Assembly (NCBI GenBank): GCA_900313015.1
Contig: OMPR01000009.1
Coordinates: forward strand, 62,001-126,000
Length of the DNA: 64,000 nucleotides
Source: Rhodobacteraceae bacterium EL53
GTDB taxonomy: Bacteria; Pseudomonadota; Alphaproteobacteria; Rhodobacterales; Rhodobacteraceae
Direction of reading: 5' to 3'
Shown here piece after piece: positions 36,184-44,797 of this stretch. The translations under genes were made by a program, and so were the position numbers. The notes under the pieces are model-generated. The model had not been told where the DNA came from. It ran no database searches and saw only the letters and a list, made by a program, of their open reading frames with translations. How positions within the stretch are numbered: the stretch's first letter is position 1; every line of letters starts with the position of its first letter.

Positions 36184-37109
36184 GCTGCGGTCCTTTTGGG
36201 GCGGCGAGTGAGGTGGATACCTGCGATCATGCAGCGGACAGACCCGCCGGCGGTTTCGATCGTTGGGATATTTAATGGAAGGGGTATTGCAGTGCGTTCG
36301 ATGATGGCAATCTGATCAGGGCGTAGAGCGTCAAGTGCACGTGCTGACAATGCCAAAACGCGTTTGTTGCCAGTCAATTCAATCGCGTTTCCTGCGAAAG
36401 AGGCAATTTGCTCGGCTGAAAGATCGATCACTGTGCGCCCGGATTCGCTAAGGCGGTCCAGAATGGTGCGACGTCTATCCAGATCCTTGATCATGTCCAG
36501 ACAGATCAATGCAAATTCGGTTCCAATGCCCATCAAGACATTTGTGTGATAAATAGCGCGTCCCAGTTGATCAGTGGCGTCAAAGCAGAGCGGCTCATAG
36601 TTAAAGTGGGTGCAAAACCGTTCCAGTATAATGGGATTTGCCCGATCGGATCGCGCCACGTAGGCGATGCGCCCGATGTGGTCCAGCACCATTGCCCCTG
36701 TGCCTTCTAATGCCAGCCCGTCTTGTTCTAGGCCGCTGTAGTCAACGACGTCGGAAACTCGATAGTCTTGTTTGAGCATGTCGATGACGTCCGTACGCCG
36801 TTCGCGCCGGCGATTTTCCACATGCATTGGGTAGAGAGCAACATGCCCTCCAGTGTGGGTGGAGAACCAATTGTTTGGGAAAACACTGTCTGGTGTCTCC
36901 CTTTCCCCGAAATCATCAAAGACATGCACTTGAACGCCCGCCTTACGTAAGCAAGAGGTGGCAGTGTCGAACTCTTCAAGCGCGTGTTGGGCGACGTTTG
37001 TAGCGGTATCAGACGTTTGAAACGCGTTGTCGAACCGTGTTTCGGGATTGGACTGAAAATTGTGGGGGCGAATCATAACGACGGCTGCGGGGGCTTGAAT
37101 CGTGGTCAT
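36180..37109 (-). CDS. ctlX: CtlX-type citrulline-utilising hydrolase (arginine deiminase superfamily)
   Basis: A 309-residue protein of the guanidino-group-modifying (amidinotransferase) fold. VFPNNWFSTHTGG (about 76-88) holds the substrate-binding Asn/Trp, AIYHTNVLMGIG near 185-195 the catalytic histidine, and GGSVRCMIAGIHL near 290 the catalytic cysteine. The CtlX group hydrolyses citrulline to ornithine, carbon dioxide and ammonia; a dimethylarginine hydrolase role is an alternative. Its place between arginase and ornithine cyclodeaminase, with 4-nt overlaps at both ends, supports an ornithine-forming role. Confidence 0.8.
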   Translation of the reverse strand: MTTIQAPAAVVMIRPHNFQSNPETRFDNAFQTSDTATNVAQHALEEFDTATSCLRKAGVQVHVFDDFGERETPDSVFPNNWFSTHTGGHVALYPMHVENRRRERRTDVIDMLKQDYRVSDVVDYSGLEQDGLALEGTGAMVLDHIGRIAYVARSDRANPIILERFCTHFNYEPLCFDATDQLGRAIYHTNVLMGIGTEFALICLDMIKDLDRRRTILDRLSESGRTVIDLSAEQIASFAGNAIELTGNKRVLALSARALDALRPDQIAIIERTAIPLPLNIPTIETAGGSVRCMIAGIHLTRRPKRTAA

Positions 37110-38032
37110 AGAAAGCTCCGCGTGGGGCGGTCAAAGACACGACGCCCAAGCGCTGAGGCGGCAAGATCCACCATCAATTGAGCTGTCCGGCCGCGTTCAT
37201 CCAGAAAGGGGTTAAGCTCAACAAGATCCAAAGAGGTCATCAAACCGCTGTCACAGATCAGTTCCATGACCAAATGCCCTTCGCGCATCGTCGCGCCACC
37301 GGGAACAGTGGTTCCAACAGCCGGTGCTATTGAGGGGTCTAGAAAATCAACATCCAATGATACATGAAGCAGGCCATTTTGTTCAGCGACATGTGCAAGA
37401 AAATCAGTGAGGGGCTTGGAAATCCCTGTTTCATCAATCTGGCGCATGTCATGAAATCGGATGGCGGTCTGTTGCAACGCTTCACGCTCTGCGTGATCGA
37501 CGGATCGTAGGCCGAGGATGCAAATGTTTTCTTGTGGGATTGGTGATGTGACAGCCGGAAACCCTGTAAAACCTTCGCGTCCTGTGACATAGCCTAATGG
37601 CGTCCCATGCAAATTTCCGGAATCTGTCGTCTGGGGGGTATGGAAATCGCTATGCGCGTCTAACCAAAGCACGAACTGGGGCCGTTTCCTTTTGGCCGCA
37701 TAGTTTGCAACGCCAGCAACACTGCCTAAGGCAAGAGCGTGGTCACCCCCTAAGAAAATTGGTAGCCCGTGTTCCATCGAATTCTCGGCGATACGAATGA
37801 GCCGGTGTGTCCAACCTATTGTTTCATTTAGCTGATTCAGGTGTGTGCTTTCTGATTCAGGTTGGTGATTGGCAGGCGTTAAGTTTCCCATATCTTTGAC
37901 CGAATGACCCAAGTCCTGCAACGCGTCGCCTAATCCAGCTGTGCGATAAGAATCCGGGCCCATAAGACAGCCCGCTCCGCGCTTACCGCTATCGACTGGT
38001 GCGCCGATTATGATACAGTGTTTTGAAGTCAT
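37106..38032 (-). CDS. rocF: Arginase
   Basis: A 308-residue ureohydrolase forming ornithine and urea from arginine, with a binuclear manganese site. The metal-binding motifs are GGDHALALGS, DAHSDFHTPQ and SLDVDFLDPSIAPAVGTTVPG. The start is one of two adjacent ATG codons (38035 or 38032); the latter is chosen because GAGG is 6 nt upstream. The longer frame to 38092 begins in the promoter region shared with lrp. It is the first gene of the operon and is divergent from an Lrp-type regulator 110 nt away. Confidence 0.9.
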   Translation of the reverse strand: MTSKHCIIIGAPVDSGKRGAGCLMGPDSYRTAGLGDALQDLGHSVKDMGNLTPANHQPESESTHLNQLNETIGWTHRLIRIAENSMEHGLPIFLGGDHALALGSVAGVANYAAKRKRPQFVLWLDAHSDFHTPQTTDSGNLHGTPLGYVTGREGFTGFPAVTSPIPQENICILGLRSVDHAEREALQQTAIRFHDMRQIDETGISKPLTDFLAHVAEQNGLLHVSLDVDFLDPSIAPAVGTTVPGGATMREGHLVMELICDSGLMTSLDLVELNPFLDERGRTAQLMVDLAASALGRRVFDRPTRSFL

Positions 38033-38141
38033 CATCCGCCTCAGGAAAAATTGTGATGACCCAATAATTGTGCATTTCGTGTTGTAATCCACTGCTTAAA
38101 TCGACCATAATGAAGGTCAATTTAACGAATTGGAGCTTAAT

Positions 38142-38567
38142 TTGGACAAAACGGATGAGCGGTTAATTGCTGCATTGCGCCATGACGCGCGTGCGTCGCT
38201 TTCGGATCTGGCGTTGCAGCTTAACCTATCACGTACAACTGTGCGTGCGCGCATTGAAAGATTGACACAGCGCGGGGATATCCTTGGTTTTACTGTCGTC
38301 CTCAAAGAAGACGTCCTGCACGATCCGGTGCGTGGCCTGATGATGATCGGAATTGAAGGGCGTGGAACAGTCCGCATTACCCGGCAACTTCATGGCTTGA
38401 AAGAAGTTCGGGCAGTACATTCCACCAATGGACGCTGGGATTTGATTGTTGAGTTGGGTACCGAGACGTTGGAACAACTCGATACTGCTTTGGCTAAGAT
38501 ACGGATGTTCGAAGGCGTGCAATCCAGTGAAACCAGCTTGCTGCTTTCCACCAAAAAGTCGACTTAA
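38142..38567 (+). CDS. Lrp/AsnC-family transcriptional regulator
   Basis: A 141-residue AsnC-type regulator: HTH at about residues 4-50 (DKTDERLIAALRHDARASLS, then LNLSRTTVRARIERL) and a RAM effector domain (about 62-135). No ATG is available; the TTG at 38142 is chosen because GGAG lies 6 nt before it and it gives the family's normal N-terminus, over a TTG at 38130. It faces the arginase operon and probably controls it in response to arginine or ornithine. The spacer carries GACC/GGTC (38103-38118), a possible operator. Confidence 0.82.
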   Translation: MDKTDERLIAALRHDARASLSDLALQLNLSRTTVRARIERLTQRGDILGFTVVLKEDVLHDPVRGLMMIGIEGRGTVRITRQLHGLKEVRAVHSTNGRWDLIVELGTETLEQLDTALAKIRMFEGVQSSETSLLLSTKKST

Positions 38568-38577
38568 ACTGGCTCGG

Positions 38578-39045
38578 TCATCGTGCGCGTGCTGCCATCA
38601 TCCAAATCGCAAGCAACCCGAGTGATGCGAGCGCATTCCAGTTTGCCATTGTCAAACCCAAGAAGAAGGGTTCCAACGTATCACACATGACCAATGCTGG
38701 CACATCTGATCCACCGGGCAATAGCGAAGTTGCATCAAGTCCTGAGAGTGCATCCGAACTGCCAGTGCAGCTAGCTGGGCCTTCCCACCAATCACGCTCG
38801 ACTCCGCTGTGGAAGATCGCGAGACCGGCAGCAACCGCCGCCGCAAGTGCGCCCAGCAATGCAAAGGCGCGTGCGGGTAACAGGAAGTAGATTAAACCGA
38901 CGCCAATTGCTGCTGCATGTGGCCAACGTTGCCACAGGCACATTTCGCAAGGCGCCCAGCCGAGCGATTGAAAGAAAAAGGCACCTGCAAGCAATGCGGC
39001 AGAGCCGCAAGCGGCCATCAGGACAAGGCTTTTCTGAGTGATCAT
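38578..39045 (-). CDS. dsbB: Disulfide bond formation protein B
   Basis: A 155-residue inner-membrane protein with four predicted helices. The first periplasmic loop has the quinone-linked redox pair in APCEMCLWQRWPH (about 31-43) and the second loop has the other cysteine pair (SC near 97 and MC near 122). DsbB reoxidises DsbA using ubiquinone. The start overlaps the stop of the YqaA-like gene (39042) by 4 nt, so they are co-transcribed. The frame upstream of 39045 is discarded as it lies within that gene. Confidence 0.87.
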   Translation of the reverse strand: MITQKSLVLMAACGSAALLAGAFFFQSLGWAPCEMCLWQRWPHAAAIGVGLIYFLLPARAFALLGALAAAVAAGLAIFHSGVERDWWEGPASCTGSSDALSGLDATSLLPGGSDVPALVMCDTLEPFFLGLTMANWNALASLGLLAIWMMAARAR

Positions 39046-39620
39046 AGGTATTTCACCAGTAAGAATCCCCCGACGAGAAGGATGATGAAGAGGGTGAAAA
39101 GCAGACCGAGCCGCTTTTCGATGAAGTCTCGGATCGGTTCGCCAAATTTCCAAAGTAGCCCGGCGACAAGAAAGAACCGCAATGAACGGGCCAGAATTGA
39201 GGTGGCGATAAAGGTTCCCAAAGGCATGCCCGTCCAGCCAGACATGATCGTGATGACCTTGTAAGGAAAGGGGGTCACGCCCGCAGTTAGGACGGCCCAG
39301 AACCCCAGATCGTTGAAACGCGTGTTGAATTCTGCCATTGCGTCCGCTTTTCCCATAGCAGCAAGGATGGGTTGGCCAATGCTCTCGTAGAAAAACGCAC
39401 CAATCGCATATCCTAACAACCCGCCAAGGACTGAAGCGGTTAACGCCACGGTTGCGATGAGCCAGGCCTGCTTCGGCCGGGCAAGAATCATTGGGATCAT
39501 CAGCACATCCGGAGGAATCGGAAAGACAGAGCTTTCAATGAAAGCGACAAAAGCGAGAACCCAGAGCGCATGCGGGTGTTCGGCAAAACTGATGGTTTTG
39601 TCGTAAAGTCGCTGTAACAT
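39042..39620 (-). CDS. YqaA/DedA-type SNARE-associated membrane protein
   Basis: A 192-residue protein with about five hydrophobic segments. It has the DedA-like region FIESSVFPIPPDVLMIPMIL near 27-46 and GVTPFPYKVITIMSGWTGMP near 113-132. Members of this superfamily act in lipid scrambling or membrane-potential homeostasis, but this small YqaA branch is not characterised. It is co-transcribed with dsbB. Confidence 0.8.
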   Translation of the reverse strand: MLQRLYDKTISFAEHPHALWVLAFVAFIESSVFPIPPDVLMIPMILARPKQAWLIATVALTASVLGGLLGYAIGAFFYESIGQPILAAMGKADAMAEFNTRFNDLGFWAVLTAGVTPFPYKVITIMSGWTGMPLGTFIATSILARSLRFFLVAGLLWKFGEPIRDFIEKRLGLLFTLFIILLVGGFLLVKYL

Positions 39621-39767
39621 GGATTTACTCGCCTTCAGAGAGGGGCTTTATGAGGAAGAACCATGTACGTGAGGGCAGGTCAACCAAGCGCGTGTGACAA
39701 GAGTTTTAAAAAGTGGGTTTTTGCCTATGGACCTTTCTGTTCGGTAACGGTAATCCCTACCGCAGAA

Positions 39768-39853
39768 GCCCAAGTGGCGGAATGGTAGACGCAGGGGATT
39801 CAAAATCCCCCGCCTTAACGGGCGTGCCGGTTCGAGTCCGGCCTTGGGTACCA
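39768..39853 (+). tRNA. tRNA-Leu (CAA)
   Basis: An 86-nt type II tRNA with a long variable arm. The acceptor stem GCCCAAG pairs with CTTGGGT (one G-T); the anticodon stem GGGGA/TCCCC encloses TTCAAAA with anticodon CAA at 39801-39803; the T arm is CCGGTTCGAGTCCGG; the CCA tail is encoded. A long hairpin follows at 39895. Confidence 0.95.
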
Positions 39854-39894
39854 ATCTATTTAGACGTTTAGCGTCAGATAGTTAGGCTTCGAAT

Positions 39895-39930
39895 ACAAGG
39901 CTCGATGCGGAAACGCATTGGGCCTTGTTT
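39895..39930 (+). terminator. Hairpin terminator downstream of tRNA-Leu
   Basis: ACAAGGC (39895-39901) pairs with GCCTTGT (39922-39928), and inside it ATGCG/CGCAT closes on a GAAA tetraloop; a short T-run follows. Confidence 0.65.
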
Positions 39931-39973
39931 CATTCCATTCGGATTCTTTGATTTGATTTTTGTTGCGCTTTCT

Positions 39974-40690
39974 TCAGTTGTTTTGAAGAAGTGAAATATT
40001 GAAAACTCCTGCATTCAAGTCGATCTGATCCAGAGCGTTTCGACCTAATGTATCTGTCTTATAAGTCAGCGAAACCCCAACTGATCTGAAGTTGAAGGGA
40101 TGCAGGTGGCCGGGGCCCTTGATGACCTTATAAGTCATCAAACAGGTCAGTTGCTTGCTCTGCACGATAGAACTTTTGGGCGAAACACGAATAAGGCGCC
40201 TGCCGTCATAAATGCGCAGGGATCCCGGACATTGGGTCTGAGCCGAAACAGAGCCAAATGCGTCTATCATGTCGGTGGCGATGAGGGGCGCGTTTTCCAA
40301 ATCGAGAGCCATCGCATTTTTGTATGGGGGCGTGACACGGGTTTGAACAACGCGTTTGTTTCGAAACAGAACGGAAACTTTTCGCGTTCGTTTCGGGGAT
40401 TCGTTACTGACGCGGTATTCGTAGGCCTGCCTACCGTCTGGACCGGTGGACGGCTGTCGTACGCCTATGAAAACACCATCAAAAACTCCCATTGGAGTAT
40501 TGTTGAGACGTGCAGTTAGGGTGCTGTGTAAACCGTGGTCTTTCTGGGTGCGACTATAGGTGACCTGCCCGAGTGTGCGGCCCATCATCTGAACGTCAAA
40601 CAGCCGTGTTTCGGCCATCACAGCTTGGGCATGTGAGAGCATCGTCAAAGTTTGGATGGTCAGAATAACGTGTGTGAGACGCCTCATCAT
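39974..40690 (-). CDS. DUF6134-family exported protein
   Basis: A 238-residue protein with a signal peptide (MRRLTHVILTIQTLTMLSHA, then AVMAET, cleavage near residue 27). The remaining part has no membrane helix; the sequence resembles DUF6134-type periplasmic beta-rich proteins with MGRTLGQVTYSRTQKDHGLH near 34-53, but I assign this only tentatively. The start is uncertain among ATG codons at 40705, 40690 and 40687, none with a strong ribosome-binding site; 40690 gives the best signal peptide. It lies 74 nt after the radical SAM gene in the same orientation, so it may belong to the lipid locus. Confidence 0.6.
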   Translation of the reverse strand: MMRRLTHVILTIQTLTMLSHAQAVMAETRLFDVQMMGRTLGQVTYSRTQKDHGLHSTLTARLNNTPMGVFDGVFIGVRQPSTGPDGRQAYEYRVSNESPKRTRKVSVLFRNKRVVQTRVTPPYKNAMALDLENAPLIATDMIDAFGSVSAQTQCPGSLRIYDGRRLIRVSPKSSIVQSKQLTCLMTYKVIKGPGHLHPFNFRSVGVSLTYKTDTLGRNALDQIDLNAGVFNISLLQNN

Positions 40691-40764
40691 GTGATTGTGG
40701 CCCATAGTACGGTCAGATCTCTTGGTATCAACGTGGCATCGGAGGGTATTAGATTTGCCGGCAA

Positions 40765-42369
40765 TCAACCAACTTTTGCCTCACCATGTTCCGGGGGACT
40801 CCACGTGCGGTTTTGGTCTTCTTCGGAGAGTAGTGCCAGCTGGCCTTCTATTTCCGTCTGAACGTCATTTCTAAAGACATAGAAATGTTCGAACATTGCC
40901 AGCATGGAGAAAAACCCTTTGAGACCGGCTTTGTTGTTCCGATAAAGATCAAGCGAGGCGCGCCAGAACAAACCACGCGAAGAGCGTATTAAACCATGTA
41001 ACGATAGGACTTTGAGCATCGTCATCACTTGCTTGAAGTTCAGTGGAAATGAACTTGGCGGGATACCTTTGGTTGGCCAAACTCCGTCCTTGGTTGCCAT
41101 GGCGTGACGATAGGCGCGATCCATGTAATGCCTCGGTTCATATAGGTTTTCATAGATCGCGGTGTGTTCTTGGGCCAATTCGGTAAGGGGGCGTGTGGGG
41201 ACAAAATTAGTTAATCGATTTGAGTTCAAATCCGCGTCGCGCTCTGTTTGCAGTAATCTCCCTTCGGCGCGTAAGCGATCTGTTAGGGCTGTTTTGGGCA
41301 GGGCTTGCAATAAGCTGACGATCACCATGGGGATCTGAGCATCTTCAACAAATTCGAGAATGCGCTTGTCCGCGCCGGGTTTCTCGCCATCAAACCCAAT
41401 GATGAACCCTCCGATGATTTTTAGGCCTGACTGATTGATGGTTTTAACCCGATCGACCAGTGACCCGCGTACATTTTGCTTTTTCTTGATATGGATAAGG
41501 CTGTCTTCATCCGGCGTTTCAATTCCTACAAAGACAGTAGTGAAATTCGCCTTGCGCATCATCGACATAAGCCCCGGATCTTCGGCCAGATCCACTGATG
41601 CCTCAGTCGTGAATGTAAACGGAAATCCATGCTCTGTTTGCCACGCGATCACCTCGTCCAACATAGGTTTCACTGTTAGTCGATTGCCGATGAAATTATC
41701 ATCCACCATAAAGATGCCACCGCGCCACCCTAGATCATACAGTTGGTCCAACTCTTCGCGAATTTGGGCGGGAGTTTTGGTCCGAGGTCTCCGCCCGAAA
41801 AGAGTGATGATATCGCAAAATTCACATAAAAATGGGCACCCACGGGAAAACTGAATAGACAGACTGTTGTAGTCGTAAATGTTGATCAGATCAAAACGTG
41901 GCTTGGGGCTGGTATGCATGTCAGCCTTTTGCCCTTTTGCGGTAAAAGTTCCAGACGTTGCTCCATTTAGAAGCGCTTCGACGAAGATGGGAATTGTGAG
42001 CTCACCTTCATCCAAAACAGCGAAGTCAGCGCCGGCTTCTAATACTTCATCCGGCAGGGACATTGCGTAGGGGCCACCAACTGCAACAGGCTTGCCGCGT
42101 TGCTTTGATTCCCGGATCAGCCCAAGCATATCTGCGCGTTGCACGATCATGCCTGATATGATTACGAGATCAGCCCAGTCCCAATCGGCATCTTCCAAGG
42201 TTTGAAAATCTCGGTCGACCAATCGGAATTCCCAATCCTGTGGCAGCAATGCGGCAACTGTCAGCAAACCCAAAGGCGGTAAGAGCGCTTTGCGTCCCAA
42301 TAGTTTCAGAGCGCCTTCGAAAGACCAAAAAGACGTAGGAAAATTGGGATTTATCAATAGTACCTTCAT
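40765..42369 (-). CDS. B12-binding-domain radical SAM protein
   Basis: A 534-residue enzyme. Residues 1-130 form a cobalamin-binding Rossmann domain (MKVLLINPNFPTSFWSFEGA, later VAVGGPYAMSLPDEVLEAGADF). The radical SAM core has C-x3-C-x2-C as CPFLCEFCD near 180-188, after FSRG, followed by the DDNFIGNR block. A C-terminal extension from about 370 resembles the DUF4070-type region of B12-dependent enzymes that modify lipids, such as hopanoid methylases. It is likely to methylate or otherwise alter an unactivated carbon. It follows the CerR-like gene on the minus strand after a 74-nt gap and faces lipid-type genes, so a lipid substrate is a fair inference. Confidence 0.82.
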   Translation of the reverse strand: MKVLLINPNFPTSFWSFEGALKLLGRKALLPPLGLLTVAALLPQDWEFRLVDRDFQTLEDADWDWADLVIISGMIVQRADMLGLIRESKQRGKPVAVGGPYAMSLPDEVLEAGADFAVLDEGELTIPIFVEALLNGATSGTFTAKGQKADMHTSPKPRFDLINIYDYNSLSIQFSRGCPFLCEFCDIITLFGRRPRTKTPAQIREELDQLYDLGWRGGIFMVDDNFIGNRLTVKPMLDEVIAWQTEHGFPFTFTTEASVDLAEDPGLMSMMRKANFTTVFVGIETPDEDSLIHIKKKQNVRGSLVDRVKTINQSGLKIIGGFIIGFDGEKPGADKRILEFVEDAQIPMVIVSLLQALPKTALTDRLRAEGRLLQTERDADLNSNRLTNFVPTRPLTELAQEHTAIYENLYEPRHYMDRAYRHAMATKDGVWPTKGIPPSSFPLNFKQVMTMLKVLSLHGLIRSSRGLFWRASLDLYRNNKAGLKGFFSMLAMFEHFYVFRNDVQTEIEGQLALLSEEDQNRTWSPPEHGEAKVG

Positions 42370-42443
42370 ATCGCGCCACCTTGAAAATCTTTGCGGATTA
42401 CTGGGCCTTGTAGGGAATAGGTAACAGAAAAATACCTTTGCAC

Positions 42444-43430
42444 CTAATCTTCAGTTTTCGGAAGGATAGCTGCCAGAATTTCGCGTGGTTTTCGTGGATT
42501 CCAGCCCAGATCTGAGTAACTGCGCGTTGGATCGGTCCTGACGACTTTGTCGTAAAGAAAGACAATGCGTTCTTTGTTCAAAATCATATTACGCCCCGTC
42601 CATGATCCGATCCAATCCATAACCATGGCAGCAGCCCTAACCAAGCTTTCAGGCATGTCAGGCGGAGGTTTGCGCCCAGTCATTTCCCCAAGAATTCCAA
42701 AAATTTCTCCCATGGTAGCTTCACCGGCGGACGCAATATAGCGCGTTCCGGGTATACCATGTTGAGCCACAAAGAAGAACAATTCAGCCAGATCTTCTAC
42801 GTGCACCATACCCAAGGGGCGATCTTGTGCGGGCCAAAACGGGAGGTGCCCGTTCAGGTATGCGCGCAAAGCTCTGCCAAAGTGAGGTTCGTCGCGCCCA
42901 AAAATTCCGGGCGGCAGAACAGAATATGTAGAGAATCCGGCTCGATTTCTGGTGATTACCAAGGCCTCAGCTTGGGTCTTGGTTTCATCATAGCAAGAGG
43001 CATAGTCTGTATCTGTACGAACATGGTCTCCATCTACCCGGGCCCCAGCGGTATCCCCCAGAGTGCGAACCGTGGAGCAATAAATGAATTTAGGAACACC
43101 AGCGGATTGGGCTGCCTCTAATAGAACGCGAGTTCCTTCCAGATTAACCTGTTTCATCAAGGTGCGATCAACTGTTCCGAGATCCACATAGGCCGCTGTA
43201 TGTATGACAAGATCAATCCCGTGTAAAACTTTGGTCAAACGGCCAGTCTGTTGAGGCAGAGCTAGATCAATCTCAACGCGGGTCACGCTTGTACCCTCAA
43301 GCAAATCCAAGTTTGAATTTGTCCTGACCATGGCGGTCACGGCGTAACCCTGCGCAAGGAGGTGCCGCACAACATGTGATCCAACATACCCGTTTGCACC
43401 GGTCACAAAAGCCGTCTTTAGCTCTGACAT
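42444..43430 (-). CDS. NAD-dependent epimerase/dehydratase-family reductase (CerR-like)
   Basis: A 328-residue extended SDR. The cofactor motif TGANGYVG is at residues 10-17, the catalytic serine region YCSTVRT at 117-123 and the YxxxK pair is Tyr147-Lys151. Extended SDRs of this type include dihydroflavonol-reductase-like enzymes and CerR, which in bacterial sphingolipid synthesis reduces the 3-keto group. Here it is divergent from the alpha-oxoamine synthase by 77 nt, the same neighbourhood as in caulobacterial ceramide loci. A role on the 3-keto intermediate is inferred from this context; substrates of sugar or hopanoid type are alternatives. Confidence 0.75.
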   Translation of the reverse strand: MSELKTAFVTGANGYVGSHVVRHLLAQGYAVTAMVRTNSNLDLLEGTSVTRVEIDLALPQQTGRLTKVLHGIDLVIHTAAYVDLGTVDRTLMKQVNLEGTRVLLEAAQSAGVPKFIYCSTVRTLGDTAGARVDGDHVRTDTDYASCYDETKTQAEALVITRNRAGFSTYSVLPPGIFGRDEPHFGRALRAYLNGHLPFWPAQDRPLGMVHVEDLAELFFFVAQHGIPGTRYIASAGEATMGEIFGILGEMTGRKPPPDMPESLVRAAAMVMDWIGSWTGRNMILNKERIVFLYDKVVRTDPTRSYSDLGWNPRKPREILAAILPKTED

Positions 43431-43507
43431 TTGCTCATCCTTGTTTAAATGTAGGTTCGATTGTAGGCTTCAAAGGATTGCCTTGTCCCTGAATAGTTTG
43501 AGTTTTC

Positions 43508-44797
43508 ATGCAAGTAGTTGATGACTATCTCCACAGCGTTGTTGCAGCCGACCTTGACCCTGATGAATTTGTTGTTCGGGAAAAGCAGGGCAATACAGTT
43601 GTCATGGAATGCAAGCGAACGGGCAGGGTGCATCGGGTCCTGAATTTCTGCGACAATGACATTTTGGGGTTTGCCCAAGACAGGGCAGTCAAAGACGCTG
43701 CGATACAGGCTATCGAGGATTTTGGAACCTCAAACAGTGGGTGTATGGCGTTGTGTGGTCGCAGCACCCCTCACGAAGAATTGGAGCGAGAGATCGCCAA
43801 TTTTAAAGGGGTTCCGCATACTCACCTGTTTCTGAATGCTTGGATGGCGTTGCAGGCTTTCATGGATGGATTTTGTCATCTTGCGATACCGGTGCCTGGA
43901 TTTAGCAACACAAGGCCCGTTTTGGTCATGACTGACATCTTAAATCACGGCTGCATTACCACTGCGGTTGTGAATGCAGGATCTAGGTCAGGGAAGTTGC
44001 TCACCAACAGTCCCGAGGTTCGCGTGGAAAGCTACAAGCATTGCGACATGGATCATTTGAGGAAAAAGCTGAAGCGTCTGGCTCGTCCCGAGGACAGGGT
44101 ATTGTTACTAACTGACTCTGTCTTTTCTATGGATGGGACAATTGTTCCGCTGCCGGAGCTCGTTGATGTCCTAGCGGATTATCCGGGTTCCACCTTGGTG
44201 TTGGATGAGGCGCACGCCTCAGGTGCTATCGGGCCTCGTGGGGGCGGGATATTTGACTATCATAGAATGACGCCAGAGATGCTGATGGCCAAAGGGGTTA
44301 ATCCTGTGATCCTGACGACGTTTTCCAAGTTTGCAGGGTCGGCCGGAGCCGCGATCAGCTCTTATTCCAAAGGGTTAGAGAGGCTGTTGAATGCTTGCCC
44401 AACTTCGATTGGGACAATTTCATTGCCTCCTTCAGCTGCAGCTTCGGCTGCCGAAGCCATTCGACAGCTCCGCGGGCGCCCGGAATTGGTGGCAAGGTTG
44501 ATGCAAAATGCCTCCTATGCGCGCGAAAACTTGAAGCAGGCAGGGTTTGAGGTATTGGGAGAAACGAATGTTCTACCCATGGTTTTACCTGCAGGGGTGC
44601 CACCCAAACATGTGGCGCGGTATTTGATTGAAGAACATGGTATTTGGGTCTCGCCGGTTTGGTATATCGCGCGTCCAAGATTGCGCGCTGTCGTTTCGGC
44701 CCAACATACAAACGCTGAAATTTCTAAATTAGTTGATGCTTTGGATCAGATGCGTTCAGTGTTTTACCCACACTCTGCAGCGGTCAATGCTGTATGA
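43508..44797 (+). CDS. Alpha-oxoamine synthase (serine palmitoyltransferase/AONS-like)
   Basis: A 429-residue PLP enzyme of the family that condenses an amino acid with an acyl-CoA or acyl-ACP and loses CO2. The PLP lysine is Lys274 in TFSKFAGSAG, the DEAH motif (Asp233 and His236) and LNHGC (His147) are intact, and VFSMDG is at 205-210. The usual FSSGYxAN block is replaced by FLNAWMALQAFMD (108-120). The gene overlaps the next one by 4 nt (ATGA), an N-acyltransferase-like protein, and is divergent from a CerR-like reductase, matching a ceramide-type pathway. The exact amino acid (serine, glycine or other) cannot be read from the sequence. The upstream GAG is a weak ribosome-binding site. Confidence 0.8.
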   Translation: MQVVDDYLHSVVAADLDPDEFVVREKQGNTVVMECKRTGRVHRVLNFCDNDILGFAQDRAVKDAAIQAIEDFGTSNSGCMALCGRSTPHEELEREIANFKGVPHTHLFLNAWMALQAFMDGFCHLAIPVPGFSNTRPVLVMTDILNHGCITTAVVNAGSRSGKLLTNSPEVRVESYKHCDMDHLRKKLKRLARPEDRVLLLTDSVFSMDGTIVPLPELVDVLADYPGSTLVLDEAHASGAIGPRGGGIFDYHRMTPEMLMAKGVNPVILTTFSKFAGSAGAAISSYSKGLERLLNACPTSIGTISLPPSAAASAAEAIRQLRGRPELVARLMQNASYARENLKQAGFEVLGETNVLPMVLPAGVPPKHVARYLIEEHGIWVSPVWYIARPRLRAVVSAQHTNAEISKLVDALDQMRSVFYPHSAAVNAV

